NCBI GenBank assembly: GCA_020310875.1
Contig: CM035422.1
Coordinates: 59,555,324-59,619,323, forward strand
Source: Ceratopteris richardii
Lineage: Eukaryota > Streptophyta > Polypodiopsida > Polypodiales > Pteridaceae
Length of the DNA stretch: 64,000 nt
Direction of reading: 5' to 3'
The translations under genes and the position numbers were made by a program. The notes under the pieces are model-generated. The model worked only from the letters and a program-made list of their open reading frames with translations. It made no database searches and was not told the origin of the DNA. Positions 1 to 9,859 of the stretch are shown in pieces. The stretch's first letter is position 1. Each line of letters starts with the position of its first letter.

Positions 1-1067
1 ACACAAAGCCATTCCACCATCAACGTGCATAAACTGAATGCCCAAATAGTGATGCAAATGCCCCAAATCAGACATCTCAAATGAGGCATGCAAATCAGCC
101 TTAAAATCATCAATATGTGTCTCAATAGGACCAGTGAGCAACATGTCATCAACATAGACAACAATGATCAGAAGCACATCATTAGCACGTTTAACATATA
201 AGGTGCTTTCAGTTGGACTGTTCTCAAAACCATGTGCAATCAGATAGGCATGTATCTTCTCATACCAAGCACCATATGGAGTGATAGACTACAACGCTTT
301 AGTGGGACACCTGTTCAGTACATATGCTGCACACATGACAGCCTCAAGCCAGAAACTATGTGGTAAAGCCTGACTTTTGACCATGCACCTCGCCATCTCC
401 ATGAGTGACCTGTTCTTTCGTTCAGCAACTCCATTCTGTTGAGGTGTATACGGCACTGTACACTGGTGTTTTATCCCACGTTCAGCCAGAAATGCATCAA
501 AATCTGAAGACATATATTCCCCTCCTCGATCAGAACGGAGGGTGCCCATTTTACATGCTGACAGATTTTCAGCCAAAACCAAAAACTGTTTGAAGCACAT
601 GAACACTTCGGACTTTGCTTTGGGTGGATATACCCATGCATGCCTGGAAAAATCATCAATGAAAGTCACGAAGTAAAGGTAATTTCCAAAAGAGGGTATC
701 TGCATAGGACCACAGACATCACTATGTACAAGCTACAATTTCTGTGTAGCCCGAACTGAACCATCTTTTGGAAAGGAAGAACGCTGCATTTTGCCCAAAA
801 TACAGCCTTCACAAACATGTTTTCCAGGTGCCTCAAGTTTGGGCAAAGAGGACACCATTTCAGATTTCTGCAGGCGTAACAAACTAGCAAAATTCAGATG
901 ACCAAAGCGTGCATGCCAAAGCTTTGCATCTGACATAGCCTGAGAATCATGAACTGCACATGCCGAATCATTCACAGATCTTTCATAGTCTATGAGCTTA
1001 TACAGCCCACGACATAAAATGCCAGAAGCAATAATCACATCGCCATTTGAGAGATCATGGACTGTGC
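1..1067 (-). pseudogene. Ty1/copia pol fragment (family A, copy A0): GAG-pre-integrase, integrase, fused to reverse transcriptase
   Basis: Read on the minus strand, 1067 to about 706 encodes the GAG-pre-integrase zinc region (LWHARFGHLN, then CEGCILGKM). The integrase core follows with FIDDFSRHAW (first catalytic Asp), RSDRGGEY (second Asp) and QQNGVAERKN (catalytic Glu). A single TAG near 731 interrupts the frame between them. Near 280 the integrase stops abruptly and is joined to reverse transcriptase (KIHAYLIAHGFENSP, then the YVDD box and HHYLGIQF), which runs off the left edge. The piece between, integrase C-terminus plus the first half of RT, is absent. The intact order is known from the sibling copies A1 and A2 in this window. 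The upstream end coincides with the start of the inverted repeat at 1064. This is a dead fragment of an element that once coded for a retrotransposon polyprotein. Confidence 0.9.
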
Positions 1068-1249
1068 AAAGCAAGATAGTGTTCTGAATCATTTGGGCAG
1101 GGATACCACCACAAAGATGAGACATGTTTTTCCAGTTTTAGACCATGATCATGTTCTTCCAGTTTTAGAACATGAGGCTCGGGGGTTGCCTACAGTATGT
1201 ATATAGCTCTATTTTCGAGGACGAAAATATTTTTCCAAGGGGGAAAGAA

Positions 1250-1685
1250 TGTAATAAAGTAGGTTTATGATCTAAGGGTCTGACGGGTTCAGACCGATTT
1301 GAAATCGTACACGGTTTGGTCATCCATGTATATGACCAAAGATCTCGAGTTTAGACTTACTAGGAGGTCTTGTGCTCTTGTAAACAAGTGATCCACTTAG
1401 CTTAGTGGTCAAGTCTCAAGGATGTGAAGGAGGAGGCCTTGGATTCAATCCCCATGGGGTACATGGGGAGAGTATTTTACCCAAAGAGATCTAGAGCCTT
1501 CTAGAAGCATCCACTTGAGTTAACTCGAGTTAACTGGGACACTTGGCACACATGCAATTACATGGCCAACACATGGCTGGCTAGTATCCACCTACCCAAG
1601 AAGGAAGTCCCCTGGAGAGAGCTATATATAGGGGCATTTGGTTGGGAGGAGAGGCATCTCTCTAGCTTGTGGTGGTCGTAATCCT
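1250..1685 (+). mobile_element. Family E LTR, copy 1 (left arm)
   Basis: The sequence CCAAGGGGGAAAGAA at 1235-1249 is a polypurine tract directly followed by TGTAATAAAGTAGG, the layout expected at the start of a 3' LTR of a Ty3/gypsy-type element. A TATA-like stretch (GCTATATATAGGGG) lies near 1621. No terminal CA, target duplication or coding region could be tied to it, so the element type is inferred from the polypurine tract and the preceding GAGGACGAAAATA only. It is repeated at 1771-2215 (inverted) and at 3551-3987 (direct). Confidence 0.6.
1398..1451 (+). promoter_or_regulatory. tRNA-like A box and B box inside family E copy 1
   Basis: TAGCTTAGTGG at 1398-1408 matches the Pol III A-box consensus. 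GGATTCAATCC at 1441-1451 resembles the B box. The 43-base spacing equals that of a tRNA gene. The other two copies in the window keep both boxes. No full tRNA fold closes with an acceptor stem, so this is tRNA-derived (SINE-like) sequence and not a tRNA gene. Confidence 0.5.
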
Positions 1686-1770
1686 CGTTCTCTTGCATCT
1701 AGACTTTGACTCTAGAATAGAGAAGTTAGGAATTGCTCAAGAGATTGATAATTCCCAAGCCACAACTTAA

Positions 1771-2215
1771 GGATTACGACCACCACATGCTAGAGAGACG
1801 ACTCTCCTCCCAACCAAATGCATCTATATATAGCTCTCTCCAGGGGACTTCCTTCTTGGGCAGGTGGATACTAGCCAGCCATGTATCAACCATGTAACTG
1901 CATGTGCGCCAAGTGTCCCAATCAACTCGAGTTAACTCAAGTGGATGCTTCTAGAAGGCTCTAGATCTCTTTGGGCAAAATACTCTCCCCATGTATCCCA
2001 TGGGGATTGAACCCAAGACCTCCTCCTTCACATCCTTGAGACTTAACCACTAAGCTAAGTGGGTCACTTGCTCACAAGAGCACAAGACCTCCTAGTAAGT
2101 CTAAACTTGAGATCTTTGGTCATATACACGGATGACCAAACGGTGTCCGATTTCAGATATGTCTGAACTGGTTGGATCCCTAGATCATAGACTTACTTTA
2201 TTACATTCTTCTCCC
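1771..2215 (-). mobile_element. Family E LTR, copy 2 (right arm, inverted)
   Basis: This is the reverse complement of copy 1. The LTR-like start TGTAATAAAG ends at 2215 on the plus strand and is preceded (minus strand) by a purine-rich tract, then by the GAGGATGAAAATAC segment at about 2228-2245. A box (2047-2057) and B box (2003-2013) are both present in complement; here the B box reads GGTTCAATCCC, closer to consensus than in copy 1. Confidence 0.6.
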
Positions 2216-2390
2216 CTTGGAAAGTATTTTCATCCTCGAAAATAGAGCTATACACATACTATAGGCAACCCTCAAGCTTCATGTTCTAAAACTGGAAGAA
2301 CATGGTCATGTTCTAAAACTGGAAGAACATGTCTCATCTCTATGGTGGTATCCCTGCCGAAATGATTTAAAACACTATCTTGCTTTGCAC

Positions 2391-3263
2391 TTTGATACAC
2401 TAGACAAAATACAAAGTAGTGAATGAATAATAAGGGTGGATCTAAAATCATCCCTAGTCAATTCACAGTTTCTCGATGTGCAATCTAGGGACAAACATGT
2501 GAATTGGATGGATTCAAATTACTAATCCATTTCTAGGCATAACTGGTGCATGGACTTAGTAACAAAAGCGGGATTCTTATCCCTTGGAAGACTTTGAATT
2601 TTTTTTGGATAACTTGAAGTTTGGTTGTCCCAAACATCTAACTTAGGTGTTTGTACAGTGGTTTACTTTGATCCAACAATTACTTGATTTTTCACCTGAC
2701 TAGAGGACTACTTTGTCTTAATGAGTTTCAAAATCCTATGTAAACTGTAAGAGAAAGTTACCACTTTCTTTGAGTCAACCATACTATAACTTGCCCAATA
2801 CAAATTCGCGTTTTGTCCAACTTAGGATATTTTTCTCAAAGACTACTTTTTAGCTAAAAGTTCTTGGGAATTGTCAATCTGTTGAGAAATTCCTAACTTC
2901 TCTATTCTAGAGTATACTAGACTCTAGAAAATCATTTATGCTATAACTTGAAGCAAACTCAAATGAATAAGTCAATCTTGGACTTATTATCTTTCGTTGT
3001 TTGAAAATATTCTTGTAGAGAACATCTATCTAGGATATTGAATTTAGTTACCTGGTTCTATTGGGTTGACCCTTAACTTTTATGAAAAGAATCAAATACT
3101 ATATATGAGTCAAATCCAAAAGATTCAAAAAGTGGAAAGGAAAGAACTAAAACTCTGCTCAACCAATTCAAACTTCGAAGATACGTAAACTTGTTATGAG
3201 TCAAACAGTGAATTTACCAAGTTGAACTAGGAACTTGATGCTTGAATTAGTCAATCAAATCCT
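2391..3263. other. AT-rich region without recognisable gene
   Basis: No coding frame of note. The stretch 2868-2930 is related, in reverse complement, to the hairpin loop sequence at about 1695-1758 (shared GAGAAGTTAGGAATT-type core). This region is therefore probably more of the same degraded element. CACTA and TAGTG lie 24 bp apart at about 2398-2421, too short to be transposon termini. Confidence 0.4.
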
Positions 3264-3452
3264 TGGTTGAAAAGATCAACTCAAAGTCCAACTTTTTTTT
3301 ATAGAAATTTATGAAATATTTCTGAATTAACAACACTTTATCTTGAAGTGTTTCAAGAAGATCTTGGAAGTTACTTACTTCATATCTTCTGTTTTTTTTT
3401 TAATCTTGAAGTCATCTTGAAAAAGTTGGACTTTGAGTTGATCTTTTCAACC
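3264..3452. repeat. Small foldback with 33-bp arms
   Basis: GGTTGAAAAGATCAACTC at 3264 and its continuation to about 3296 are the reverse complement of 3420-3452, with about 120 bases between. The right arm abuts the third family E copy exactly. It could be a relic of the inverted-duplication event that produced the large hairpin upstream. Confidence 0.75.
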
Positions 3453-3987
3453 ATGTTCTTCCAGTTTTAGAACATGAGGCTTGGGGGTTGCCTATTGTAG
3501 ATATATAGCTCTATTTTTGAGGACGAAAATATTTTCCAAGGGGGGAAGAATGTAATAAAGTAAGTTTATGATCTAGGGGCCGGATCGGTTTAGACAGATC
3601 TGAAATCGGACACTGTTTGGTCATCCGTGTGTATGACCAAAGATCTCAAGTTTAGAATTACTAGGAGGTCTTGTGCTCTTGTGAACAAGTGATCCACTTA
3701 GCTTAGTGGTTAAATCTCAAGGATGTGAAGGAGGAGGTCTTAGGTTCAATCCCCATGGGGAACATGGGAAGAGTATTTTGTCCAAAGAGATCAAGAGCCT
3801 TCTAGAAGCATCCACTTGAGTTAACTCAAGTTGACTGGGACACTTGGCGCACATGTAGTTACATGGGCGACACATGGCTGGCTAGTATCCACCTACCCAA
3901 GAAGGCAGTCCCCTAGAGAGAGCTATATATAGAGGCATTTGGTTGGGAGGAGAGTCATCTCTCTAGCACGTGGTGGTCGTAATTCCT
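3452..3987 (+). mobile_element. Family E copy 3 (LTR with preceding polypurine tract)
   Basis: A direct repeat of the left arm at 1155-1685. It has CATGTTCTTCCAGTTTTAG at 3452, GAGGACGAAAATA near 3520, a G-rich purine tract at 3536-3550, then TGTAATAAAGTAAG at 3551. A box (3699-3709) and B box (GGTTCAATCCC, 3743-3753) are present, as is the TATA-like GCTATATATAG near 3921. Beyond 3987 homology ends. A diverged partial copy in reverse orientation may lie at about 4075-4190. Confidence 0.65.
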
Positions 3988-4285
3988 AGATTGTTGCAAA
4001 ACACATATATATGCATACTAACACATGTATACATATAATACACATGAATACACACACATATGCATACATACATGAGAAAAATTTGCTCCTCAAAGATAAA
4101 GCTATATATAAAATAATTACGCATACCCCGGAGCTTCATGTTCTAACTTAAAGAACATTATTTCATCTCTCTAGTAGGATTCATCAATATTCTAGTTGAA
4201 TAAAGAAGAATCTATTATCTGATATCCATTCAGAGGCTTCAAGTTATTGATTGATAAATAGAGTAGAATTTACTATCTAATCTGC
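3988..4285. other. AT-rich spacer
   Basis: Contains an ATACACA/ACATAT-rich stretch and a diverged reverse-oriented piece related to family E (AGCTTCATGTTCTAA near 4133). No CACTA-type terminal inverted repeat was found here, although the 3' end of the neighbouring transposon should lie close by. Confidence 0.4.
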
Positions 4286-7200
4286 TCATATGTTTTCATT
4301 ATTGCCATCATTTTGGTAAGACATGAATATAATCTCATCTTGATTATGCTTATTGATTTCATTTATTTCTTCTATTGTTAAATCTGTGTTCTCATGAGTC
4401 ACATCATCTATTGATGGGTTAATATTGATTTTAGGTAATTCCTCTTCATCATCAGTAGAATCAGCATGTAGAGTTTTATCCTCTTTATCAAAAAGATTAG
4501 TATCATTATCATGTATAATGATTCTAATTTCTCTTTCAGATGTTGATGTATCAGTATCTGATGGTGAATCATCAAGAGGACTTTCTTCCATCTCTCTAAC
4601 AATAAACTGTTCAAACAATGACCTACCTCTAGGTTGAACATGAATGACTTGCCACCAAGGGTGAGCATCTTGGTTAAAAAAAAAACATGCTTGTTCAATA
4701 TGCTTAGGAAGAATATATGGTTCTTTAGTAGATCGGATTACCTTGGAAGAATCAATTTCTAAAAACCGAGATAATTCTTTTCTTAATGTGGAATTACTAC
4801 CTTTATACTCAGCTTCAAAGCAATCAACCTTTAAAATGACCTGTCAAAATATATAAAAACAAAAACCCATTATTAAGTGCTTAAATAACTAACTCTATCA
4901 TAAAAAATATAAGCTTTTTTCTACCTGTTTGAATGTACGAAATGATATTTCGTAGATACCAACAACAGTTCCCACGTAACCAAGTTCGCCATTTATAAGG
5001 TTCATGTCATATAAGTTAGCACGTGATAGTTGCTTGAAAGAAGCAAAAATACTAGAATCCTCTGTTTTACATAAAGAATCAATGGCTTTGATTCTAATAT
5101 GCTGTCCAAAAGCCCACATATTAGTGAACATTCGATCGTGCAAAAGAAATTAAATTAGTAAATAGAAACTAATATACATATATGAAAAAAACATAATTTT
5201 ATTAAAATAAAATTACCATTCATTCACAACCTATCATTAACTCTGTCTGCTCATATGAGATTTCTTCATTATTTGCATTGGCACATTGCAAACGACTATA
5301 TAGCCAATCCGTGAAAGAAGATATATTTGTAATCTCATTATTATCGAGATTACGTATATATCTTTTGTTTTTTAGCCTTTTACTTCGGAGATTTTGAAGT
5401 TCTTGTTCGTACTCGCTAAGGAATGCTTGCATGCATTCGCTATTATATGCTACAAAAGTAGAAACATCATTTTTTTCTTGAAATGTAAATAAAAATGGAA
5501 CTCCCTTACATGATAATACCTCATGTGTTATTTTTGAAGAAAACTCATTGGTCCATGCACGTGGAGCTTCTTCATGAACTTTTTCAAGGTACTCACTAAC
5601 ATAATACATGTACTTTTCAAGGATCCAACCCTTTGCCATGGATCTTCTGGTTTTGCTCTTTATCGCACATAACCATTTAATATTCCCATAAATCGCTCGA
5701 CCCAAAACATCCATCGAGTGTTGACAACACCTACAATCTCTATTTCATCTACAAGATGGACTAATAAATGAACCTGAATATCAAAAAATGAAGTAGGAAG
5801 CTCTTTCTCCATCAAACATAGTAGCTCTTTGCATTCACGTTTTTTTTGTGGGATCGAGTTTTTTTCAATCTCTTTTGATGTAATTCACCTATACATATCA
5901 TTAAAAAAATTATAAAGAAGTTAATTAAAAAATCAAAGATATCAAATATTCATATATATTAAATATAAAAGTATCATAATTACCTTATAAGCGATCCAAG
6001 ACGATAGATCACATCTCGTACTCCTTTCGTTGTACATCCATCGATAACCAAAGGTAAAATATGTTTCAAAAAGTTATGCCAGTCATGGGTCTTTAACCCA
6101 AATAAGCTATTATCATCCATAGTAAACATGTTTTAGAAAGATGCTCCATATCCTGTAGGAGCCCGAATCAATTAAATCCTATTGTTGATAGTTTGTATCT
6201 CTTTTGTTGTAAGTACCCAAGGAGCAAGTGCATAAGTTGTTTTCTGTCGATGTCTATCAAAAACTGGCCATAACTTTGGTTTTGAGTTTTGATCTTTCAA
6301 ATCATTCCTTGATGCTATGGTATCTTTTAGTCCAAGAAGATGTTGCCATAGTGAATAACCAATATTCTTGAATATATGCATAGGATCAAGAAGATGACAT
6401 ACTTTTAACTCTTTCCAATACTCCAAAGAATACCATATTGATATCTTTTCTGCGAGTGCCAATTTTCCTTTACCTCTCTTTTCATTATCACTGAAGATTT
6501 CTAATTCTGGATCTATCAGAAGTCCATCTGTCCATTTTTTATACCAATCCATAGGCGTCATAGGTTTTGGACACTGATGTGTTTCAAGCTTTCCATTAAA
6601 ATGTATCGCTTCTCTTTTAGATCTTAATGGATGATCATCAAGCAAGAATCGTTGATATCGAAGATAAATATTTTTGTTGAGGTTCTTATTATAGATTGAT
6701 CTCAACCAATCACCACAATATGGACAAGCTTTATAACCCTTAGTAGATATTCCTACATCATGAAAATGATAAAAATATAATTAGATTAAATCACATTTAT
6801 TTGTATGCATATTGAATAAAAGAAGTACATGAATACTTGAAAAAACACCATATCTTGGAAAATCGTGAATAGTCCAAGCCACAATACCACGAACGGTAAT
6901 ATGTCTTTCATTGATGCTTTTCGATACATCAATGGCATTAATACCTCTCCATAACTCTTGGAGATCATCAATGAGAGGAGCAAGATATATATTCATATCT
7001 TTAACTTGTTTTTTTCCTGGGATTAAAAGTGAAAGCATTAAATGTTCCTTTTTAATGCTAAGATATGGCGGAAGATAATAGTTTATGACTACCACTGGCC
7101 ATGTTGACCATTTACTGGATTTCATGGAGAATGGATTAACCCCATCTAATGCAACTCCTAACTTTAGATTCTGTGGATTTTGTGCAAATTCAGGCCATGT

Positions 7201-7593
7201 AGAATCAATATGGTGAAAAGCAACACTATCATGAGGAATTCTGATTATTCCATTAGTACTTTTATGATCATGTCCCCATGTCAAAATATTTGATAATTCG
7301 GGGCTTTGAAACATATGTCTAATCCGTGGATCCAATAGAAAATGTCTCAATACCCTTTTTGGGATTTTACCTTCTTCGTCCTTATATCGAGAAGATTGAC
7401 ATTTGGGACATGTCAAAGAGTCTGCATATTCACCTCTATACAAAATACAATCATTAGGACATGCATGTATACATTGATAATCTATACCAAGGTTGTTGAT
7501 TATCTTCTTCATTTCATCATGTGAGGTAGGAAGAATATTCTAACTTGGTAAAAACTTTTCAAATAATAACATGTAAGTTCATCCAAAAAAGAT
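4286..7593 (-). pseudogene. CACTA (En/Spm) transposase, TNP2 family, main part with DUF4218 and DUF4216 regions
   Basis: On the minus strand, about 7560-6838 gives the TNP2 core: LGIDYQCIHACPNDCILYRGEY, a CPKCQSSRYK zinc pair, VALDGVNPFS and IVAWTIHDFPRYGVFS. A good GT-AG intron (6753-6837) follows, then TKGYKACPYCG and the KN-containing HLLDPMHIFKNIGYSLW. GLKTHDWHNFLKHILPL (about 6070) and an intron (5889-5983) lead to a DUF4218 region (FFDIQVHLLVHLVDEIEIVG, about 5800-5220). Another intron (4841-4924) precedes a DUF4216-like region (GYVGTVVGIYEISFRTFKQ) and an acidic tail ending at 4286. TNP2 proteins cut and join CACTA elements in the nucleus. Family order is complete but the frame has a frameshift and a stop near 7540-7570, a stop near 6170, and the N-terminus is displaced by an insert. 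Transposition competence is unlikely. Confidence 0.88.
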
Positions 7594-7609
7594 ATATTAA
7601 TAAAAATAA

Positions 7610-7905
7610 ATAAATAAATATACATATATATATATATGCGTATAATTTTATCTATGTGTATGCTTATGTGTATGTGTATGTGGATGTGTATATGCATGTG
7701 CATGTGTATATGTATGTGTATGTGTATATGTATGTATGTGTGTATATGTGTTTTATAGGTGTATATGTATGTATATATACATATGCGTATGTGTATGCAT
7801 ATATGTATGTGTATGTGTGTATATATGTGTATGTATGTATGTATGTATGTGTATATATATGAATGTGTATGTATGTATGTATATGTATGTATGCATGTGT
7901 AGCTG
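7610..7905. repeat. TATG/TG-rich microsatellite
   Basis: About 300 bases of imperfect (TGTATG), (TATG) and (TA) units. Long open frames through it (Tyr/Val/Cys on plus, His/Ile/Thr on minus) are a consequence of the repeat and are not genes. Confidence 0.95.
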
Positions 7906-9240
7906 TGTATATTTGATTTTGTTTTTAATTTTTTTTTTGTATATTGTGGTTTGCAGACTTTCATATCTAGACCACTGAATCGTTTGGCTGTCTCCCATTT
8001 TATAGTCAATCTATTACCTGCTTTGCTAACTAAGACTTACATATTTGTTTACAAGAATTAAGTATCAGCTAACTATTGAGGTATTAGGTTGTTTGAAAAT
8101 AAGACAAACAAATTTCTCTCGACAATTTTGGAAAATGGATGAATAATTCTAAAGTATGGGCGTACATGAAGTGTTCATTCAATGTAAGATCTTGTTCTTA
8201 CCGTGGCTAAGGTAAAAACAAAAACCTGCATTGAATGAAAACTTTGTGTCCGCCCATCCTTTAACATTATTCTTCCATCCTTCAAATTCTTCGAGGTAAA
8301 TTTACTTCTCCTATTTTTCAAACGACTTAATACCTCCATAGCTAACTCATACTTAATATTCATATGCAAAGTTCATAAAAGAGTTAGCAACACAAGTATT
8401 AGGTCGACTAGAATAGGAGAAGCAGATGTGTCAGGAAGATTCTAAAGGTTGGGCAGACAATTCCAAAGGTTAGATGGACAAAATATCTTCATTCGATACA
8501 GGTATGTATAATTTGACTTTACTCTCATAACATGTGTATATGTATGTTTATGTGTATATATATGTGTATGTATGTATGTGTATGTATGCATGTGTAGCTG
8601 TGTATATTTGATTTCATTTCTAATTTTCTTTTTGTTTATTCTGGTTTGTAGACTTTCATATAGATATCTAGACCACTGAATTGTTTGGCTGTCTCCCATT
8701 TTATAGTCAATCTGTTACTTGCCTTGCTAACTAAGGATTACATATTTGTTTACAAATATAAAATATCAGTTAGCTATGGAGGTATTAGGTCATTTGGAAA
8801 ATAGGAGGACCAAATTTATCTTGAAGATTTTGAAAGATGCATGAATAGTTTTAAAGGATGGGCGGACAGAAAGTGTCCATTCAATGCAAGTTCTTGTTCT
8901 TACCTTAGCTAAAGTAAGAATAAAAACCTACATTTAATGGACGCTTTCTTTCTGCCCATCCTTTAAAATTGTTTTTCCATGCATCAAAATCTTCAAGATA
9001 AATTTGGTCCTCCCATTTTCCTAACGACCTAATACCTCCATAGCTAACTGATACTTAATATTTGTATGCAAAGTTCTTAAAAAAGTTAGGAGCACAAGTA
9101 TTAAGTCAACTAGAATAGGATAAACAGATGTGTCAGGAAGATTCTAAAGGTTGGGTGGACAATTCTAAAGGCTAGAAGGACAAAACATCTTCATTTGATA
9201 CAGGTACGTATAATTTGACCTTACTCTCATAACATGTGTA
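7880..9240. repeat. Two tandem copies of a roughly 700-bp unit
   Basis: The first unit (about 7880-8530) and the second (about 8578-9240) share GTGTAGCTGTGTATATTTGA (7897 and about 8590), GGCTGTCTCCCATTTTATAG, and a CAGGTA(T/C)GTATAATTTGAC end (8499 and about 9200). The period is about 693-701 bases. Each unit carries its own internal foldback. Confidence 0.85.
8750..9070. repeat. Foldback (about 150-bp arms) in second tandem unit
   Basis: AGTTAGCTATGGAGGTATTAG (from 8769) pairs with CTAATACCTCCATAGCTAACT (ending 9049). The pairing continues through AAAGGATGGGCGGACAGAAAG against CTTTCTGCCCATCCTTTAAA to a short loop near 8910. The first unit has the same structure at about 8060-8370, more diverged. 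The size and shape fit a MITE-like or hairpin-RNA-forming sequence; no target duplication was identified. Confidence 0.8.
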
Positions 9241-9392
9241 TGTGTGTGTATGTTTATATGTGTGTATGCATTCATGTATAATTATGTGTATGTCTATATA
9301 TGCATGTATTTATATGTATATATTTATGCATGTATATATATAAATAGATAGAAAAATGAAAATTATACCTTCATAGTGCCGAAACAGATACA

Positions 9393-9701
9393 TTACTCCA
9401 TCCAAAAAAGATTGAGAATAAGTAAGCTCTCACTTAGTCGTTTCAAACGAATTCCTTCATATACATGCTTTAGACATTCCTCTCGAAGATATTTCTCATT
9501 TTTAGAAATATCAATGCTCTCACTGTCATTTTGATACCAATCCTCAATAAAATTTGCCATGCCATCATCTTCATCATTATCACACAAATCTTGTACTTTA
9601 TGTTCTTTTGAATATGGATCTTTCAACCTTGCATATTTCATAGGATCACTTTTGCGTATCTTCCTCATAGAAGCTTCTGATAAATGAGGTCTTACGGGCA
9701 A
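9393..9701 (-). pseudogene. CACTA TNP2 transposase, N-terminal segment
   Basis: A 102-residue minus-strand frame ending in KHVYEGIRLKRLSESLLILN. This matches the segment that precedes the DEL...LP motif in plant TNP2 proteins (a glycine-containing turn, then LS...L..LNL). It is cut off from the rest at 7593 by the insert at 7594-9398. Upstream of it the frame continues with VDDIPPHHSQLPV before AT-rich sequence at 9760-9850. Acidic residues are abundant in the middle (DNDEDDGMANFIEDWYQND). The gene start is not visible; earlier exons could lie upstream. Confidence 0.65.
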
Positions 9702-9859
9702 TTGTGAATGGTGTGGAGGAATATCATCAACATCATACGTTGGAATCTACACACATGAATAAAAATAATTAGTATTCCATAAATGAATAAAAAGTAAACT
9801 TTAAACATAAAATTAAAAATATAAGTTATTAAATATGGTATAAAATTTTCATTCTCTCT

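Larger units (their letters stand above)
1064..2390. repeat. Long inverted repeat (arms about 620 bp, loop about 85 bp) of the family E LTR-like sequence
   Basis: The left arm (1064-1685) and right arm (1771-2390) are near-perfect reverse complements. Outer ends: GTGCAAAGCAAGATAGTG at 1064 against CACTATCTTGCTTTGCAC ending at 2390. Inner ends: GTGGTGGTCGTAATCC at 1670 against GGATTACGACCACCAC from 1771. Each arm carries the end of an LTR element: a GAGGACGAAAATA segment, a purine tract, then an LTR-like start TGTAATAAAG (1250 on the left arm; its complement ends at 2215 on the right). Transcription across it would give a long hairpin. Whether it arose by head-to-head insertion or by an inverted duplication cannot be told from sequence alone. 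Confidence 0.9.
7594..9398. mobile_element. 1.8 kb insert splitting the transposase N-terminus, flanked by a 14-bp direct repeat
   Basis: CATCCAAAAAAGAT occurs at 7580-7593 and again at 9399-9412. On the minus strand the transposase reads up to LILNLFW at the upper copy and resumes at a DEL...FEKFLP region at the lower copy, the two halves expected to be adjacent in TNP2. The insert contains no coding frame. It consists of TG/TA microsatellite and a two-copy tandem repeat with foldbacks. No 3' splice acceptor sits at the lower junction, so an intron is less likely than an insertion. Confidence 0.55.

Noticed and set aside
1391-1465. tRNA gene in family E
   Set aside because: A and B boxes fit, but no acceptor stem or proper anticodon arm closes. 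Treated as tRNA-derived sequence.
2398-2421. CACTA...TAGTG as transposon termini
   Set aside because: The two lie 24 bp apart and cannot bound the CACTA element. No matching terminal repeats were found near 4.0-4.3 kb or 12.2-13 kb either.
7509-8009. 166-codon His/Ile/Thr/Tyr-rich minus-strand frame and similar plus-strand frames
   Set aside because: Translation of the TG/TA microsatellite; no conserved motif.
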